From assembly GCA_024734555.1 (NCBI GenBank), contig JANPWX010020040.1:796161-860160 (forward strand): 64,000 nucleotides of DNA. Reading direction: 5' to 3'. Below the pieces are notes generated by a model, which did no database searches, was not told the origin of the DNA, and saw only the letters and a list, made by a program, of their open reading frames with translations. Made by a program: the position numbers and the translations under genes. Each line of letters starts with the position of its first letter. Within the stretch, counting starts at the first letter, position 1. The DNA comes from Trochalopteron elliotii. Taxonomy: Eukaryota > Chordata > Aves > Passeriformes > Leiothrichidae. This document shows, one piece after another, positions 33,011 to 44,880 of the stretch.

Positions 33011-34379
33011 TATAATAGTTTGGTACTACATGGAAAGAGATGAAATGTTTCTTTACAATACACCAAAAAATGTCATTGAGAGGATGAGCCATTCACAGCT
33101 CCAGTTCTTAAAAGCAGGATGATGATGAACCCTCTGGATTCCATTCCAAGTTATTCACCTAATGGCCACTGCCATACCTCTACAGAAAATGCAGGCACAA
33201 ATCAGTCTGGACCTATCAGCTGAGGGCTTGATATTTCTGGACTTTTTGGGGGTTGTTTTTGTTTTTCCTTGTTTTGGGCCAACAAATTATTTTCAAGTTG
33301 TGCCTTGAATAACAGAGGGTGGGAGGCATTTCATGTTTAGAAATTTTTTGAGGAAGTCCAAGTATGTCATGGGCCTGACTGCACTCTAATGCCACAAGTC
33401 AAGCAACTCATGATTGTCCTGTTCTTTTTGAGGTCAGACATGGAAATCTGCAGTGAGATTTGCGAAGCTCTAAGCTTAGACAATCCCTTGAAAACAGCTT
33501 CCTGGAATTTAAGGTTTAAGTTCATTCAAAGCCCCATTTGGACAGTGAAATAAACACTCTGGACCACATCTCAAGTGCTTTGTTCAAGGTCATCTGAGAG
33601 GAGTTCAATGGATCTTGGAAATGAGCCCAGATCTCTGCTTAACTCTAGCCATAGATCCATCCATTTTCATTCCATAGCAGCATAATAGGGATTTGGAAAA
33701 CTACTCTAAAACCTTGAGAACTGAATAGATATCAAAATCCTTCTGTATGTATTTGGAATCATCCTACAGATTTCAGTGAAGGAATATATTCTTTCTTATG
33801 ACAAATTGAATTGCTAAATATGTATTGAAATCTCTCATTACTTGTTAAAATAACTACAGCTTTCTCATAAATATTGTAGAGATACATGCAGAGGGTTAAA
33901 AAGTGACAGCTCAGTGGTCTGGAATTAAATCTGTTGCAGGTATATAATTTAGTGTGACATTAATTGGGTAGTGGGGAAGCATAAATGAGGAACAAAATGC
34001 GTATACATTGGAATTTTTTGTTAAAGAAAGAGCACTGCAAATGCTAACCTCAGCAGTCCAAAATCAAAAAGAAGAGAGAGGAAAGGGAGGAAAGAAAAAA
34101 AAAAAACAAACCCAAAACCCGATTTCTCTCCCCACGAAAACAAAACCCAAGCAGCACACAAAACAATATACAACCAAACAATTATGTCTTGTTTCTTTGG
34201 GAAGAAGTTTAAATTAGCGATCAAGGATTAAGATTTTTAGCTGAAAGAGATCAGTTTAGCTCTGAAAATGTAGGTTTAGCTGATTCTAAGTCACTGCAGT
34301 TCAGCTCATCTTTGTGACTGTGTATGTCTTGGGGCAAGCAGAGGGCAGCTGAGCTTTGTGTGCATCAGTTGTGACCACA
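33011..34379. other. no gene seen
   Basis: Unique AT-rich sequence with a purine-rich patch at about 34060-34110. No gene, RNA or repeat family recognised. Confidence 0.4.
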
Positions 34380-34924
34380 CACAGCCACTCACTCACTCCC
34401 ACACCAGCAGGACTAGGGAAAGGACTTGAAGAGTAAAAGCTGGAAGACTCATGTGTTGAGACAGAGACAGTTTAATAGGGAAAGCAAAAAGCCATGCACA
34501 CCAGCAAAGCAAACCAATAATTAATTCACTGCTACCCATGGTCAGGCAGGTGTTCAGCCATCTCCAGGAGTGCAGGGTCCCACTATGCTCAGCTTGAGAA
34601 AACAAACTCCCATTTATCCTCTCTCTTCCTCCTTCTTCCCCCCACTTTATACACTGAGCATGATGTCACATGGTCTGGAACAACCCGTTGGTCAGTTGGG
34701 GTCACCTGTCCTGACTGTGTCTCGTCTCAGCCTCCCAAAGACCCCCATCCCCACCCAGCCTAGCAGTGCAAAAAGCAGAAAAGGCCTTGGCTCTGTGCAA
34801 GCCCTGCTCAGCAACAACAAAAACATCTCTGTGTTATCAACCCTATGTTCACCACAAACCCAAAGCACAGCCTAAACCAGACACTGTGAAGAAAATTCTC
34901 CTCACACCAGCCAAAACCAGAACA
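34380..34924 (-). repeat. probable solo LTR, minus orientation
   Basis: On the - strand this begins TGTTCTGGTTTTGGCTGGTG, has a TATA-like GTATAAAG box before the GGGGGGAAGAAGGAGG stretch, then a CTATTAAACTGTCTCTG poly(A)-type region (ATTAAA) and a GC-rich tail with GAGTGAGTGAGTGGC. This is the layout of a common avian ERV LTR. The right end (34924) fits a TG start on the - strand. The left end and a target duplication were not resolved. No adjacent internal genes in the same orientation were found. Confidence 0.6.
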
Positions 34925-37276
34925 CCTATTCTCTGTTTTGCCCTAACTGGCTAACCAGTGTTGACTTGTAGAAAATACGTGATGCATAGATAAACCTGGA
35001 AGAATGGGAGAGATCTTAGGGAAACTGAAGCATCAAAGAGAACATAGTAACGGGGCAGCACAAGTCACATGAGCACCAAGAGGAACATACACGCCAGTCT
35101 CCTCTCAGGAAAGCTTGTTTTAACCACTTACATGACAAGAATTAAAAAAAAAAAAAAAAAAAAAATCTACTGCACAAAGAAAAAAAAAATTTAGAAAAAC
35201 CTTCCCAACATTGCACATCCTTACATAGCTGAATGGATCCCTGCACTGCAAGAAACCAAAAAATACAAAATGTGCAATTCGCCACTACAAAAGAGCAGAA
35301 GAGATAAAGAATATTGCCTGCCTTGTAAGTCTCTTCTGCCCTAATTACATGTGTGTTATTCCTGGCCTAGAACAGGGCTTTCTGTACTCTTTTTACTTCT
35401 CTCTCTTTATCTCTCACTCTGTTTTTTGAGGCATTAGACATAGAATGTCGTGGTTTGGGTATTCAACTGTGTGTTCCGGCACAGACCTGGATGATTAAGT
35501 CATTTCACCTATCTGTTATTCGTCTGGGTTCTTCCTTGACTTTTATGTTCAGGGTAGGGTCTGTCTTGTGTATAATAGATACTGCTATGGGACCTTGGTC
35601 TCTGCTAGGGATATTAAATGTTGCTCCCACACAGGCATTAAGTGTGCCTACAGTTAGGCACAGGTAATCTTGCAGCAGAAATTGAGGAAAAAGAATAAAT
35701 TCAATACCCTACCATATTAATTTGTACAGTCGCAGTTTTGGAGATTGGTCTTAAATTATTTTGAATTGCAAATCCAATTGGGCTTTAATTACGATTATGA
35801 CCTCTACTTTGTGGCCCACAGTTCAGTCTGTACAGCCACAGTCTATGGTAAATTACTATAATGATGCTGTAGACGATGCACCATAGCACAGAGCCTTGCC
35901 CTATATCTGTAGACAAAGACATGCATGCACATGCACATTTTGACTTGGAACAACCTCTTAATAATACAGATTTATTCTCCTTTGTTTTTTCTTTTTTGGC
36001 TTCCCTTCACTCCACATACAGAGTAACAAGGACTCAGTGACTTGCTGGAAGAAATCTGTAGAGTATGTTAATTTCTGTGGAACTTAGGCAGCCTCATAAG
36101 TCTTAGAGATTAATAAGAATCTGGGAAATATCTATCTTCTGGTGATGCTTTCATTTGCGCAGTAATAAAGCTCGCCTTTCTTGTTTAATAAAAACAATGA
36201 GGAAACAAATGGGTGTGCAGGCATTGGAACTTTTGAGGAATTAATTCAAAAGCACGGAGGAAAGTTTTTTATCATGTTGTAAGTACCAGAAAGGTGAAAA
36301 TTACTCTTCCCTCAAGCTCTTACCCTCTGTGTGCCTTATCTCTAAGTTTCACCAAATTTAAGGCAAAACCCTCAGAAGGTGCAAAGTGTCTCTTAGAAAG
36401 TACTGATCACTTTCCTGAAAGGTGGTGGGCACATTTCAGTGAGACCATCAGCAGCCTGGGAGAATTTAGCATAACTCACTTTCCTCCCTTGCCCACTGGA
36501 ATGATTTCCTGATAGAACATTCCCTCTCCAATCAAATGATGTTCCTGTGGAAAATTTCAAACCAGTGAAAATTTTGAGGCTTTTTTTCTTTCTTGTAATT
36601 CTCTTTTGGTTTTGGAGAGATGGTTGTGATTTGCCTGGCTGTCCCCTTTATCCTCTCCCCTGGAAAGTTTTTGTCACTTTAGCTTTCTCTGCACAGACAG
36701 GCAATTGATGAAAGCAGGAGTTTTGCAGCAGGCAGGGGGCCAGGGGCTGATCACCCAGCTCGTGCCCAGCTCCCAGTCTCCCTACAGCTCCAGCTGCCAG
36801 AGGCACAAACCCAAGTCACTTAGCATCCCCACATCTCCTGCAACTCTGGCTGCCAGAGAGCTGGAGCAGAGTGAGAAGTTGCAAAAGTAATTAGCTTACC
36901 CCTCAAAAAAAAAAAAAAAACAACAAAAAAAACCACCAAAAAACCTTTGCAAGTTAGCACAATTTTGTTTCATGTGGGCAAAAGGATTTAACAAAAAAAA
37001 GAGATGTTTCAAGCCTTGGTTTTCCTTTTATGCACATTATTTAACTTATTATATTAAAAGTGGCTTTGATGTCTTAAGAACTGCACCTTTGTCATCTGGG
37101 GTTACACACTGAGACAGCCCTCTTGCTGTGGCCAAGAGCTGACCAAGTCTCCCTGCAGCCACCAGTTCCCAAGCTCTGTTCAGGATGAGCACAGCTGCCT
37201 ACAGGGGTCATATTCGGTACCAGGAATGAAAGGATAGTGCACCAATAACTTATTCAGGGTTCTGAGTCTCTTTGTC
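34925..37276. other. no gene seen; poly(A) tract and a possible retroviral relic
   Basis: A 21-nt A tract lies at 35144-35164 and A-rich patches at about 36905-36945. The frame 35455-35664 and a short coding-looking stretch at about 35780-35885 give an impression of decayed retroviral sequence but contain stops and match nothing I can name. The rest is unique. Confidence 0.35.
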
Positions 37277-37960
37277 TTGCTACTATGGCATTTGGTGGTC
37301 TCAGGAAATGGTCCTACTCTTGTCTTCCTACAGGGGGATTTTCTCTCAAAGAATACTGGCCAATCTGGTATTTGTCCTGCTTCTCAAGCAGGCTATTACT
37401 TCACCACTTACAGCCCACATGAATCTAACACACAGAATTGTGTTTTGATAGGTACTGGATGCAGACATTGCTGTCTTTCTGGTTCAAGGATAGACTGGAT
37501 GTTTGGGTTCTTCTCTCAGCTCCTCCTCCCCAAAGTGAATTTTGTCTAAGTGTCAGTAATGTTTCCTGTTTTTCTCACTTTGGCAACTTGAGAAATAAAA
37601 TTAATTGGAATATTATTCTTCCCTGTGACAGTTTCGTCCAGTCTTACTGTATAAACCTACAAAAATTACTTGATGGGCAGGCCTGTCCTGTGAGTTGCTG
37701 AGACTTGTACTTGTTTTGCAGCTGGACCCCGTGTTAACTGCAGTCTTTATCTTCCACGTAATTTGTGTGATGGCACCTTTAAGGGTGATCCAGCTCCTCC
37801 TGGGTGGAGAATATGCAGAATTCTTTACACTGGTAGGAACACAGTTACAGTCAGGAAGCTTTTGCCTTTGCTTCTGATCTGGAGCTGATATTGTGGCACA
37901 GGTCTGGGTCAGGATATTATGTTTGTAATCATATTACAGTAGATCTGTTTGGGCCCTGAC
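37277..37960 (+). pseudogene. possible decayed retroviral env-like remnant
   Basis: Short overlapping open stretches in different + frames (37277-37549, 37438-37701, and about 37710-37880) read like a cysteine- and Asn-X-Ser/Thr-bearing extracellular protein broken by frameshifts. Examples are a Cys-rich segment near 37430-37500, NVSCFSHFGN at about 37555-37584, and a PRNLCDG/PPGW segment near 37755-37810. This gives the impression of the surface part of an endogenous retroviral envelope. No fusion peptide, CX6CC or transmembrane segment was found, and nothing ties it to the LTR at 34380-34924, which faces the other way. Chance remains possible. Confidence 0.25.
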
Positions 37961-39684
37961 TTTAACCTTCACTTAATAAAAATGTGTTCTAGCCACAGGC
38001 TATGAGTTCTCATGACTAGCAAAGGTAGGGACCTTTGCAATGTAATAAAAACAGGGAGGAAATACTGTGAGATATAGCACAGGTTCTGCTCTCCCCCTCC
38101 TCTCTTCTTGCACACTGATGTGAAATCTTTGTTTTAGAAATAAACACTTTGGAACTTAAATCAATTTTTGTTTAATCAAGCCCACTTTTTAAATATTCTT
38201 AAATAAAATATTACTATAAATGGGTAATTTTACATGAAGTGGGAGAGAGATAGTGCAAGAACCTACAGTATATCAGACTGAATTAGTTTTTCATGCTACA
38301 AGATGTAAACAAATCTATCTAATTAGAACACCTTGTTCTTATACCATTCAGAGTCATTTTTTATACAGGCAGAAGGAAAAAAAAGGGTTTGGCAGCAAAT
38401 TTCTACAATATTACTAAAAACCTATCTGAACTGAGTATCTTCCTCAGTAAAATGGATATTTTCTACTTGTTTGAATCAGGATCTCAAAGTCTAACCCCCA
38501 GCGACAAAGGTGATCCCTGGGCCAAGTACATACATTCCTAGAGACCAGCTTTGATTTGAAACACTTCCTTTCTACTTCAGTGGAGACATCATATGTGTAG
38601 TCATGCAGGGGGAAGCTGGTCCTTCAAGTAACTGGTTTAGGTTATGCAGACGAAGACCAGACTTCACTCCCAGAACTTCCTGCCTCTGCCAAGACCATGA
38701 GATTTCCATGCTTTCTCACCTCTGGGGAAACTTATCCAATTTTCACCATTATTCCATATATGTAACCCAGAAACAATACTGGCTTTCCTCTTTTTGCAGT
38801 TCTTTTCTGTGCTTTATAAGGCAAAATGGAATCTGGAACAGCAATAGGAGAAAGAAGAGAGGGTGTGTACTTGAGGGCTTTATTAAACGCCATAAAAACT
38901 CTAAGAAAACCCTTCTCTTTCCCCTCTGGTAGCCATGCAAGGAGCCCACTTGGCTGTACAGGCTCATTAGTCACAACAGAGAGGCAGCACAAGGTCCCAC
39001 AGTGACAAGCTGCCACCTAAATCTAGGTAATGTGCCGTGCTAAAATGCTGTACACTTGATTGCAGCAAGATCTCAGTTTCTTGCTAAGTTGATGTCCCCT
39101 TTTCTTTCTGAATTCTAGACCTGGATTTATCACCCTTGTGGCCTGTGTTTTCTTTGATACACATTTTAAAACACATAGCTTCCTGCCCACACACTTCCAA
39201 AGCCTCAAATAGGCAGTAGGGCACACAAATGTTATCTGGGAGTATTACGCTAGATCTCTAGATCCAGTCACCACATGGAGACTCTCTGGCCCACACTGAG
39301 GCTGAGCTATTAAACACCAACATGGGTGTCTTTCCTCTCCTCTGTACATAAAATCCAGCTCTGTTCCGTCAGGTTACTGCTACAAGAAAGATTCCTTGAC
39401 TGTGTTGTGGTAGAAAGATCTCATGGTGGGATCTGGGGGAAAAACATGGAATACTTTCCTGAATAATGTGACCAACTGTCTGAGCAGAGTAGCACAATGC
39501 TGTCAAGGATGTCTTCATCACATGATGCCATCTGTTTTGGTTCCTAGTACATTAGATAGTCACGTTGCATACTGGTCCAGAAGTATATAGATGTATATTA
39601 AAGGGGATTTTAGTAACCAGGGGATTTTTATATTTTTTCTCTCTTGCGGAGGCTTCTGGAACAAATATCTTTTTTGCATTTGTG
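37961..39684. other. no gene seen
   Basis: Unique AT-rich sequence. The overlapping frames of 94-109 codons at 38603-39016 lie on opposite strands and show no recognised domain. Confidence 0.4.
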
Positions 39685-39765
39685 GAAAGTGTCCCAGCCC
39701 ATGGCAGGGAGATTAGAACTAGATAATAGTTAAGGTCCCTTTCAACCCAAACCTTTCTATTATTT
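39685..39765 (+). mobile_element. short CR1-like 3' end remnant
   Basis: GGAAAGTGTCCCAGCCCATGGCA, GAACTAGATAATAGTTAAGG and TCCCTTTCAACCCAAACC followed by TTCTATTATT resemble the last part of a CR1 copy in + orientation. It is short and diverged. Confidence 0.5.
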
Positions 39766-40499
39766 ATATTTTTTCCTCTCCCACCTTTCCTTTGACAGGC
39801 CCATTTATATGACCAGTTCTTCAGGACAGTCAATTTTGCTCTGTACTGATGTCCAGTGGACGCCCATGTCATCTGAACTATCCAGAAACGGTAGTAGCCT
39901 GTAGTCACAATAATCACATTGAAAACAGAATGCCAGTATTTTTGTATCAATGTGAGGACTGTTTTGTATTCCTCTGGCTTTGTCCCCTACATTAATGATG
40001 CTTAGAGGCAAAACAAAAAGTTGATCATCTCACCACTGTTAAACACTACCAACGACTTAAAACAGTTGTCAGTGAACTTAAGTGCTTGTGTAAGAGAGTA
40101 ATTAACAGTCCTGGCTTAATAAATATCTCAGATACTGGCATACTACTTGTGGGCAAACTGTCAGTTATGCCTGCCTCCAAAAGCCTCTGTCTGGAGAAGC
40201 AGCCAAGCAGTACACAATGACTTTGCTGTCTGAGCCATCCTCCTCACTCCTGCCCAGATGCCACAGCTCACTATATCACTCCTCGAGTATATTCTCTGTA
40301 ATTCAGCTTTCTCTCCTCCATTCCTATTCCACTTGGGGTTTTCCCCTGGTTTCCTCATACTCCTCTGAAAATATTCCATGCACTTCCTTCCTAACACCTG
40401 TCCTATTTTCTCATCTGTCCTCCATCAGATAAAGCACTTCTCTGTTCATAAAGAGCAAAAGAGATCACAGATTCAGTACAATATGATATTGTCAAGGAA
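39766..40499. other. no gene seen
   Basis: Unique sequence between two CR1 pieces; no coding or RNA signal recognised. Confidence 0.4.
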
Positions 40500-41025
40500 C
40501 ACATCATGACCATCTGCAGTCCTGGAAGAAATGCTGCGTTCAGTTCTGGGTTCCTCAGCATGAGGAGCTTCTGGAAAGGGTCCAGCAGAGTCCATAAAGA
40601 TCTGGAGCATAAGGAAGCTGGATCCTCTCTCTTATGAGAAGGGATGTGAGAGCTGGGCTGGTTTAGTCCAGAGAAGGGAACACTGGGAGGGGACCTCACT
40701 AACACATATAAGGATCTCAGAGGCAGGTCTCAGAGGATGGTGCCAGATTCTTTTCGGTGGTGCCCAGTGACAGGATGAGGAGCAGTGGTCATAAACCAAA
40801 ACACAAAAAGTTTCACCTCAGTATGAGGAAAACTTTCTTTGCACTGAGGGTGGCAAAGCACAGGATCAGCTGCCCAGGGAGGTTGTAGAGTCTCCCTCTC
40901 CAGAGACATTCAAACCCCACCTGGATGTGTTCCTGTATCACCTGCTCCAGATGCCTTGGCAGAGAGCTGGACTGGGTGTTTTCCAGAGGTCCCTTCCAAC
41001 CCCAACATTACTATGATTCAGTGAA
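40500..41025 (+). mobile_element. CR1 LINE fragment, 3' end
   Basis: CGTTCAGTTCTGGGTTCCTC, AAGGGTCCAGCAGAGTCCAT, GGTGGTGCCCAGTGACAGGA, AGTATGAGGAAAACTTTCTT, AGCTGCCCAGGGAGGTTGTA and AGGTCCCTTCCAACCCCAAC follow CR1 in order, ending with ACTATGATTCAGTGA. Orientation +. Confidence 0.88.
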
Positions 41026-41373
41026 ATAGAAACCAGTGTGAGCTTATGGCAAAATCTGTGGCCTGAAGGGCACACTCTATAACTAAAGTGATCCAGCATA
41101 AAAAGACAATGGTGTCACTAGAAAATGATGTCCCTATATTAGATTATTCACATTTGTGTGCCCCTTCCAAGCTCTGGAAATGTAGATAAGTGTTGTTATG
41201 TCTATTTCACCTGTGAAACTTTGGTGTAGAAAGGTTATTTTGTCCAGATTTACAAAAGACGCTTTATGGCAGAACAGAGACATTAATTCAGTTATTTTTT
41301 GCATCTTGATCATTGCTCTTTATTTCCTCTCTCACTGTGATTTCTAGTCTCTAAATTTTCATTAATTCCTAGG

Positions 41374-41405
<32 letters not shown>

Positions 41406-44400
41406 GATCTGTGTCTTTACTGGCTGTATGAGGAACATGGTTTAATCAGATGATTTTCAAAACAAATCCCAAATGCCTTCCAGAGACTTATTACCTTCCT
41501 TACCTTACTTCTGAGTATGTAACCTCAGACAAGATTAAAAAAATCACTCTTTTGCCTCTCTCACTGGTCTCTTAAGTTCTTGCCCCGTGATGCCCCCTCT
41601 GCTTGGAACACATCTTTGAAACTGTTCTATTGTCCCTTAACTAACTACCCATACAAACATTTGCAGTACCCACAAGGAACAACATTTCCTTCCTTATAAG
41701 TGCAGCAAGAAATAAAGCCCAAATCTGAACAAAAACAGTGGCCCTTTCCTACTGTGATGTGTGAAATACTTCCCCGAGGCTGGTATCAACTCTCTCCATT
41801 TAAGTGAAGCTCATTTGTAATCACTTGCCTATTCATAGTGGCTGGGCAGAGAGCAGAGCCAGGGCGGCCTGTCACCAAGATGAATAGACAGATGGCATGG
41901 ACAAAAGTGGTCACATTTGGTCCGAGCCAGGGGTGCCATTTTTAAGGTCAGGTCTTCATCTTGTAGTGGTCAGGAGGAGGCCTGTGATGATGATGATGAT
42001 GACAGTACATTTGGAATGATACTGCTATTTGTTTATCATGGCTTTTGCACAGGAGGTACCAATTTTAGCAAACACAGGAGGAAAGCAATTGAGCTAGCCC
42101 TGCAGCAGCATCTGAGGATCTTATCTGCATGGATGCCTCTCCTTTTACCCACTGCATATCAGAGTTTAGATACAGAAACAAAAGCTGTTTTCTGTCCTGG
42201 GGCAGAATACTTCCTAGTTTTTTACTTCAGCACTTGCTGAATTTCTTCCCATCTCTTGCTAGACAGAACTACCGGGCAACATCATCAGAGATTTGCTTGC
42301 CAGTTTGAACCACACATTAATCAGAACAGCTGGATCCTTCACTGGTGCTTATCCCAGTGTCCTGGTTCTTATCCCAGTGTCCTAGCTCTATGGACATGGA
42401 TCTATGTGGAAACTTTCCACTAATCTCAAATGGCTGGTCAGAGTTTTCCCTGGTTAAATTGAACACATCACAAAAATGGCTTTGTCCCTCTTTTTCCTCA
42501 CCTACAACCCTGTGCAGACAGATGCTAGACCACAAAAATATTTTTCAGTCAGTGAAAGTAGATGTAGGTTCTCAAAATGCAAACATGATGTGTCAGTTTA
42601 CCTTCAGTCAAGACTCTGAGTATAAACAAATTCTAAATATCTCCCGCAAGTGCAAAGACCAGAATATAATTAGATTTTACTTTATCAACAACCCTAGAAG
42701 AGGGCATTGATGTCTAATGCATTTTCCTCATTAATTGGAGACTAAAACTTGACCTGAACTAGAAAAAACATATTTATTTACAAGTTGGAGATATGCTTTT
42801 AATAGGAAATTAAAAGCAGATAGCTATATAATCATATAAGAATAAAAGAGGAGAAAGACTGATTAAAAAAACAAAGAAAAATAAAATTTCTTGCAGCTGT
42901 GTTTCACATATGACCTCTTCAGAATGTGATTAAGAAATAAAAACAAACAAAACCGTTTCTTTTGGTATATGTAATGTACTTATGAATAAAAAATAGTTTG
43001 GATTAGTGCTATGTAACCAACTGCAAAACATGGATGTCTGTACATTTGGTTTTTAATATTAGAAATCAAGTTCAGCAATGCGATGGCAAGAAAAGAGTCT
43101 CTTTCCAGGATGCGAAGTAAATCAAGTTATGATGGTTCTGACGTGATCCTGATGTTATGACAGCATAAAGTTGGAATCTGGAAATAGCCAAAATGTTGCG
43201 TGACCCCCCCTATACTTTACAGCACAGGGTAAGGAAGTGAAAATAAAACCTCATGCCTCTACCTCTTTGTGTGATGCATATCCATCCCAAGGACCTGTTT
43301 TGGTGGACAAGTATCTAAAGTCTCTCTGATTGTCAGGACCAAAAGAGGAAAGAGGAACCCCTGCCTGCCCAGGTAACCTCTTACTCTCCAGGGCCCTCTT
43401 CTGGAGTTCATTGGAAGTGAAATAAAAGCAAGAATATATTTAGTGTGCTTCAGATGATCTGGAATTAACTTTCTTGCTCTTCCGCAGGACACAAAGTGTA
43501 AACAGTACAGTGGACTGAGTCTATCTTAGCCTCCTTTGAGTAGGGCAGCAAAATACATTTCCTTTCTTCTAGCACAAGTCCATCCCCTCAGGTTGTGAGC
43601 TCCTTTCCATGAGAACTTTTACCTGTGCCATACTCTCTATAACCCAAGTAGGCACATACCACTGCAAACCTAGAGCAACAGACTTGTTAATTCCCAAATC
43701 GTTAGAGGTTGCATTTCCTTCTCTTCATCCTTCATTTCTAGTGAATGGCTTCTCTCAGTGATCTCCAGAACAGTTCTCTGTTACTGGGATTCTCTGAGCA
43801 CAACAGCTTCTCCAAGGCAGGTAGGGACCCTCTGTCTGCATGTCTCACAGTGTGAGGAACAGCACGAGGAGCCCACTGCCCCCACCCCAGCTGCTGAGGG
43901 AAGAATGGCGTCACCAGCCAGGTCAGCCTCACTTGGTGCCTGGTGGCACTCCGTCCCCATGTGCATCTTGGCTACCACCTCCTGGTGGGAAAATGTTTTC
44001 ATATGGAGCAAAAAACGCTTCCTGGGGAGAGCATTATTGCCTCCTTGGAGAGAGTCCAGTACCAGAGGAGGCTGCAGTTTATCAGTTCTGTCCTCACCAC
44101 TCCACTCAAAGTGTCTGTGCAGTCAGGGGGATTGATGGAGTTGGGAAAGCCCCCAAAGCCATATAACTTGACATTAAAGAGAGGCTGTGAAGCTCTCACA
44201 ACCAAGAGTACCTTTGAGGGAGACATGCAGAGAAAAGTGCTCTGTCTCTTTGGTGGATGACTTTTATCGTGAAGCTGCACAAAGCCATTACTAAGAAAGG
44301 AACAAATTTGCTGGAGCTTGGAGGGGGGAGGAAAGGGGAAAGAACCAACAACAATAAAAATAAGACACCTACTGCTCTCTTTTCTCTTCAGAGATTTTGG

Positions 44401-44499
44401 GGGGAATCTCATGAGGACTAGAGACAGCTGCAGAGATGTTGCAAGGAGGGAAGAGTGCACAAAACCCACCTGTAATTTGACCCAGCATGAGCACTGCAG
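41026..44499. other. no gene seen; T tract, GAT run and a 20-bp tandem duplication
   Basis: A 29-nt T tract lies at about 41377-41405 and a short (GAT)n run at about 41986-42002. A 20-bp unit CTTATCCCAGTGTCCTGGTT is tandemly repeated at 42348-42387, the second copy differing at three bases. Open frames at 41917-42240 (107 codons), 42345-42710 (121) and several overlapping ones at 43740-44520 on both strands match nothing I recognise. The last group lies in a GC-richer patch. Confidence 0.45.
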
Positions 44500-44880
44500 T
44501 GTACAGGACTCCTCGTGTAGCACTGCACATCACACTCCAATAAGTTCACCTGGATAATACCTCCAAGAGTCTCTATATTACAAATCAGTTTATTCTTTGA
44601 GCCTTAGGGCAGACAGCAAGGAGTCCAGAGCACTCCTGGGGGGTGCTCTGGGGGGCAGCAGGGACCTCATGGCATCTCAGCAAGTAACTTTCAACATGGA
44701 CTCTGAAATCATAAGAAAAGGCTAGTACTTGATGAGCTTGGTGATGCTGTGTCTGGCTTGCTAACCATGTAAGAGCTTTCAGGCTGCTCAGGTATATCCA
44801 CACAGGAGTGCTGGCCCTTCAGCAAGTGGATCCTGTGGCTTTGTGCAACATCCTGCACCATGGGCAGCCTCACATAGGCA
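44500..44880 (-). repeat. probable LTR fragment, minus orientation
   Basis: On the - strand the segment runs TGTGAGGCTGCCCATGG, then a GC-richer part with CCCCCCAGAGCACCCCC, then CTCAAAGAATAAACTGATTTG with AATAAA (TTTATT at 44590-44595 on +). It ends near CCTGTACA. This is an LTR-like U3-R-U5 order. No target duplication or internal genes were found; the ends are approximate. Confidence 0.4.

Noticed and set aside
41986..42002. GAT trinucleotide run giving an Asp run in a 107-codon frame (41917-42240)
   Set aside because: A simple repeat; the rest of the frame shows no domain, splice sites or promoter.
43740..44523. Several overlapping frames of 76-174 codons on both strands
   Set aside because: Multiple frames open at once in a GC-richer patch is typical of chance; no homology could be recognised in any of them.
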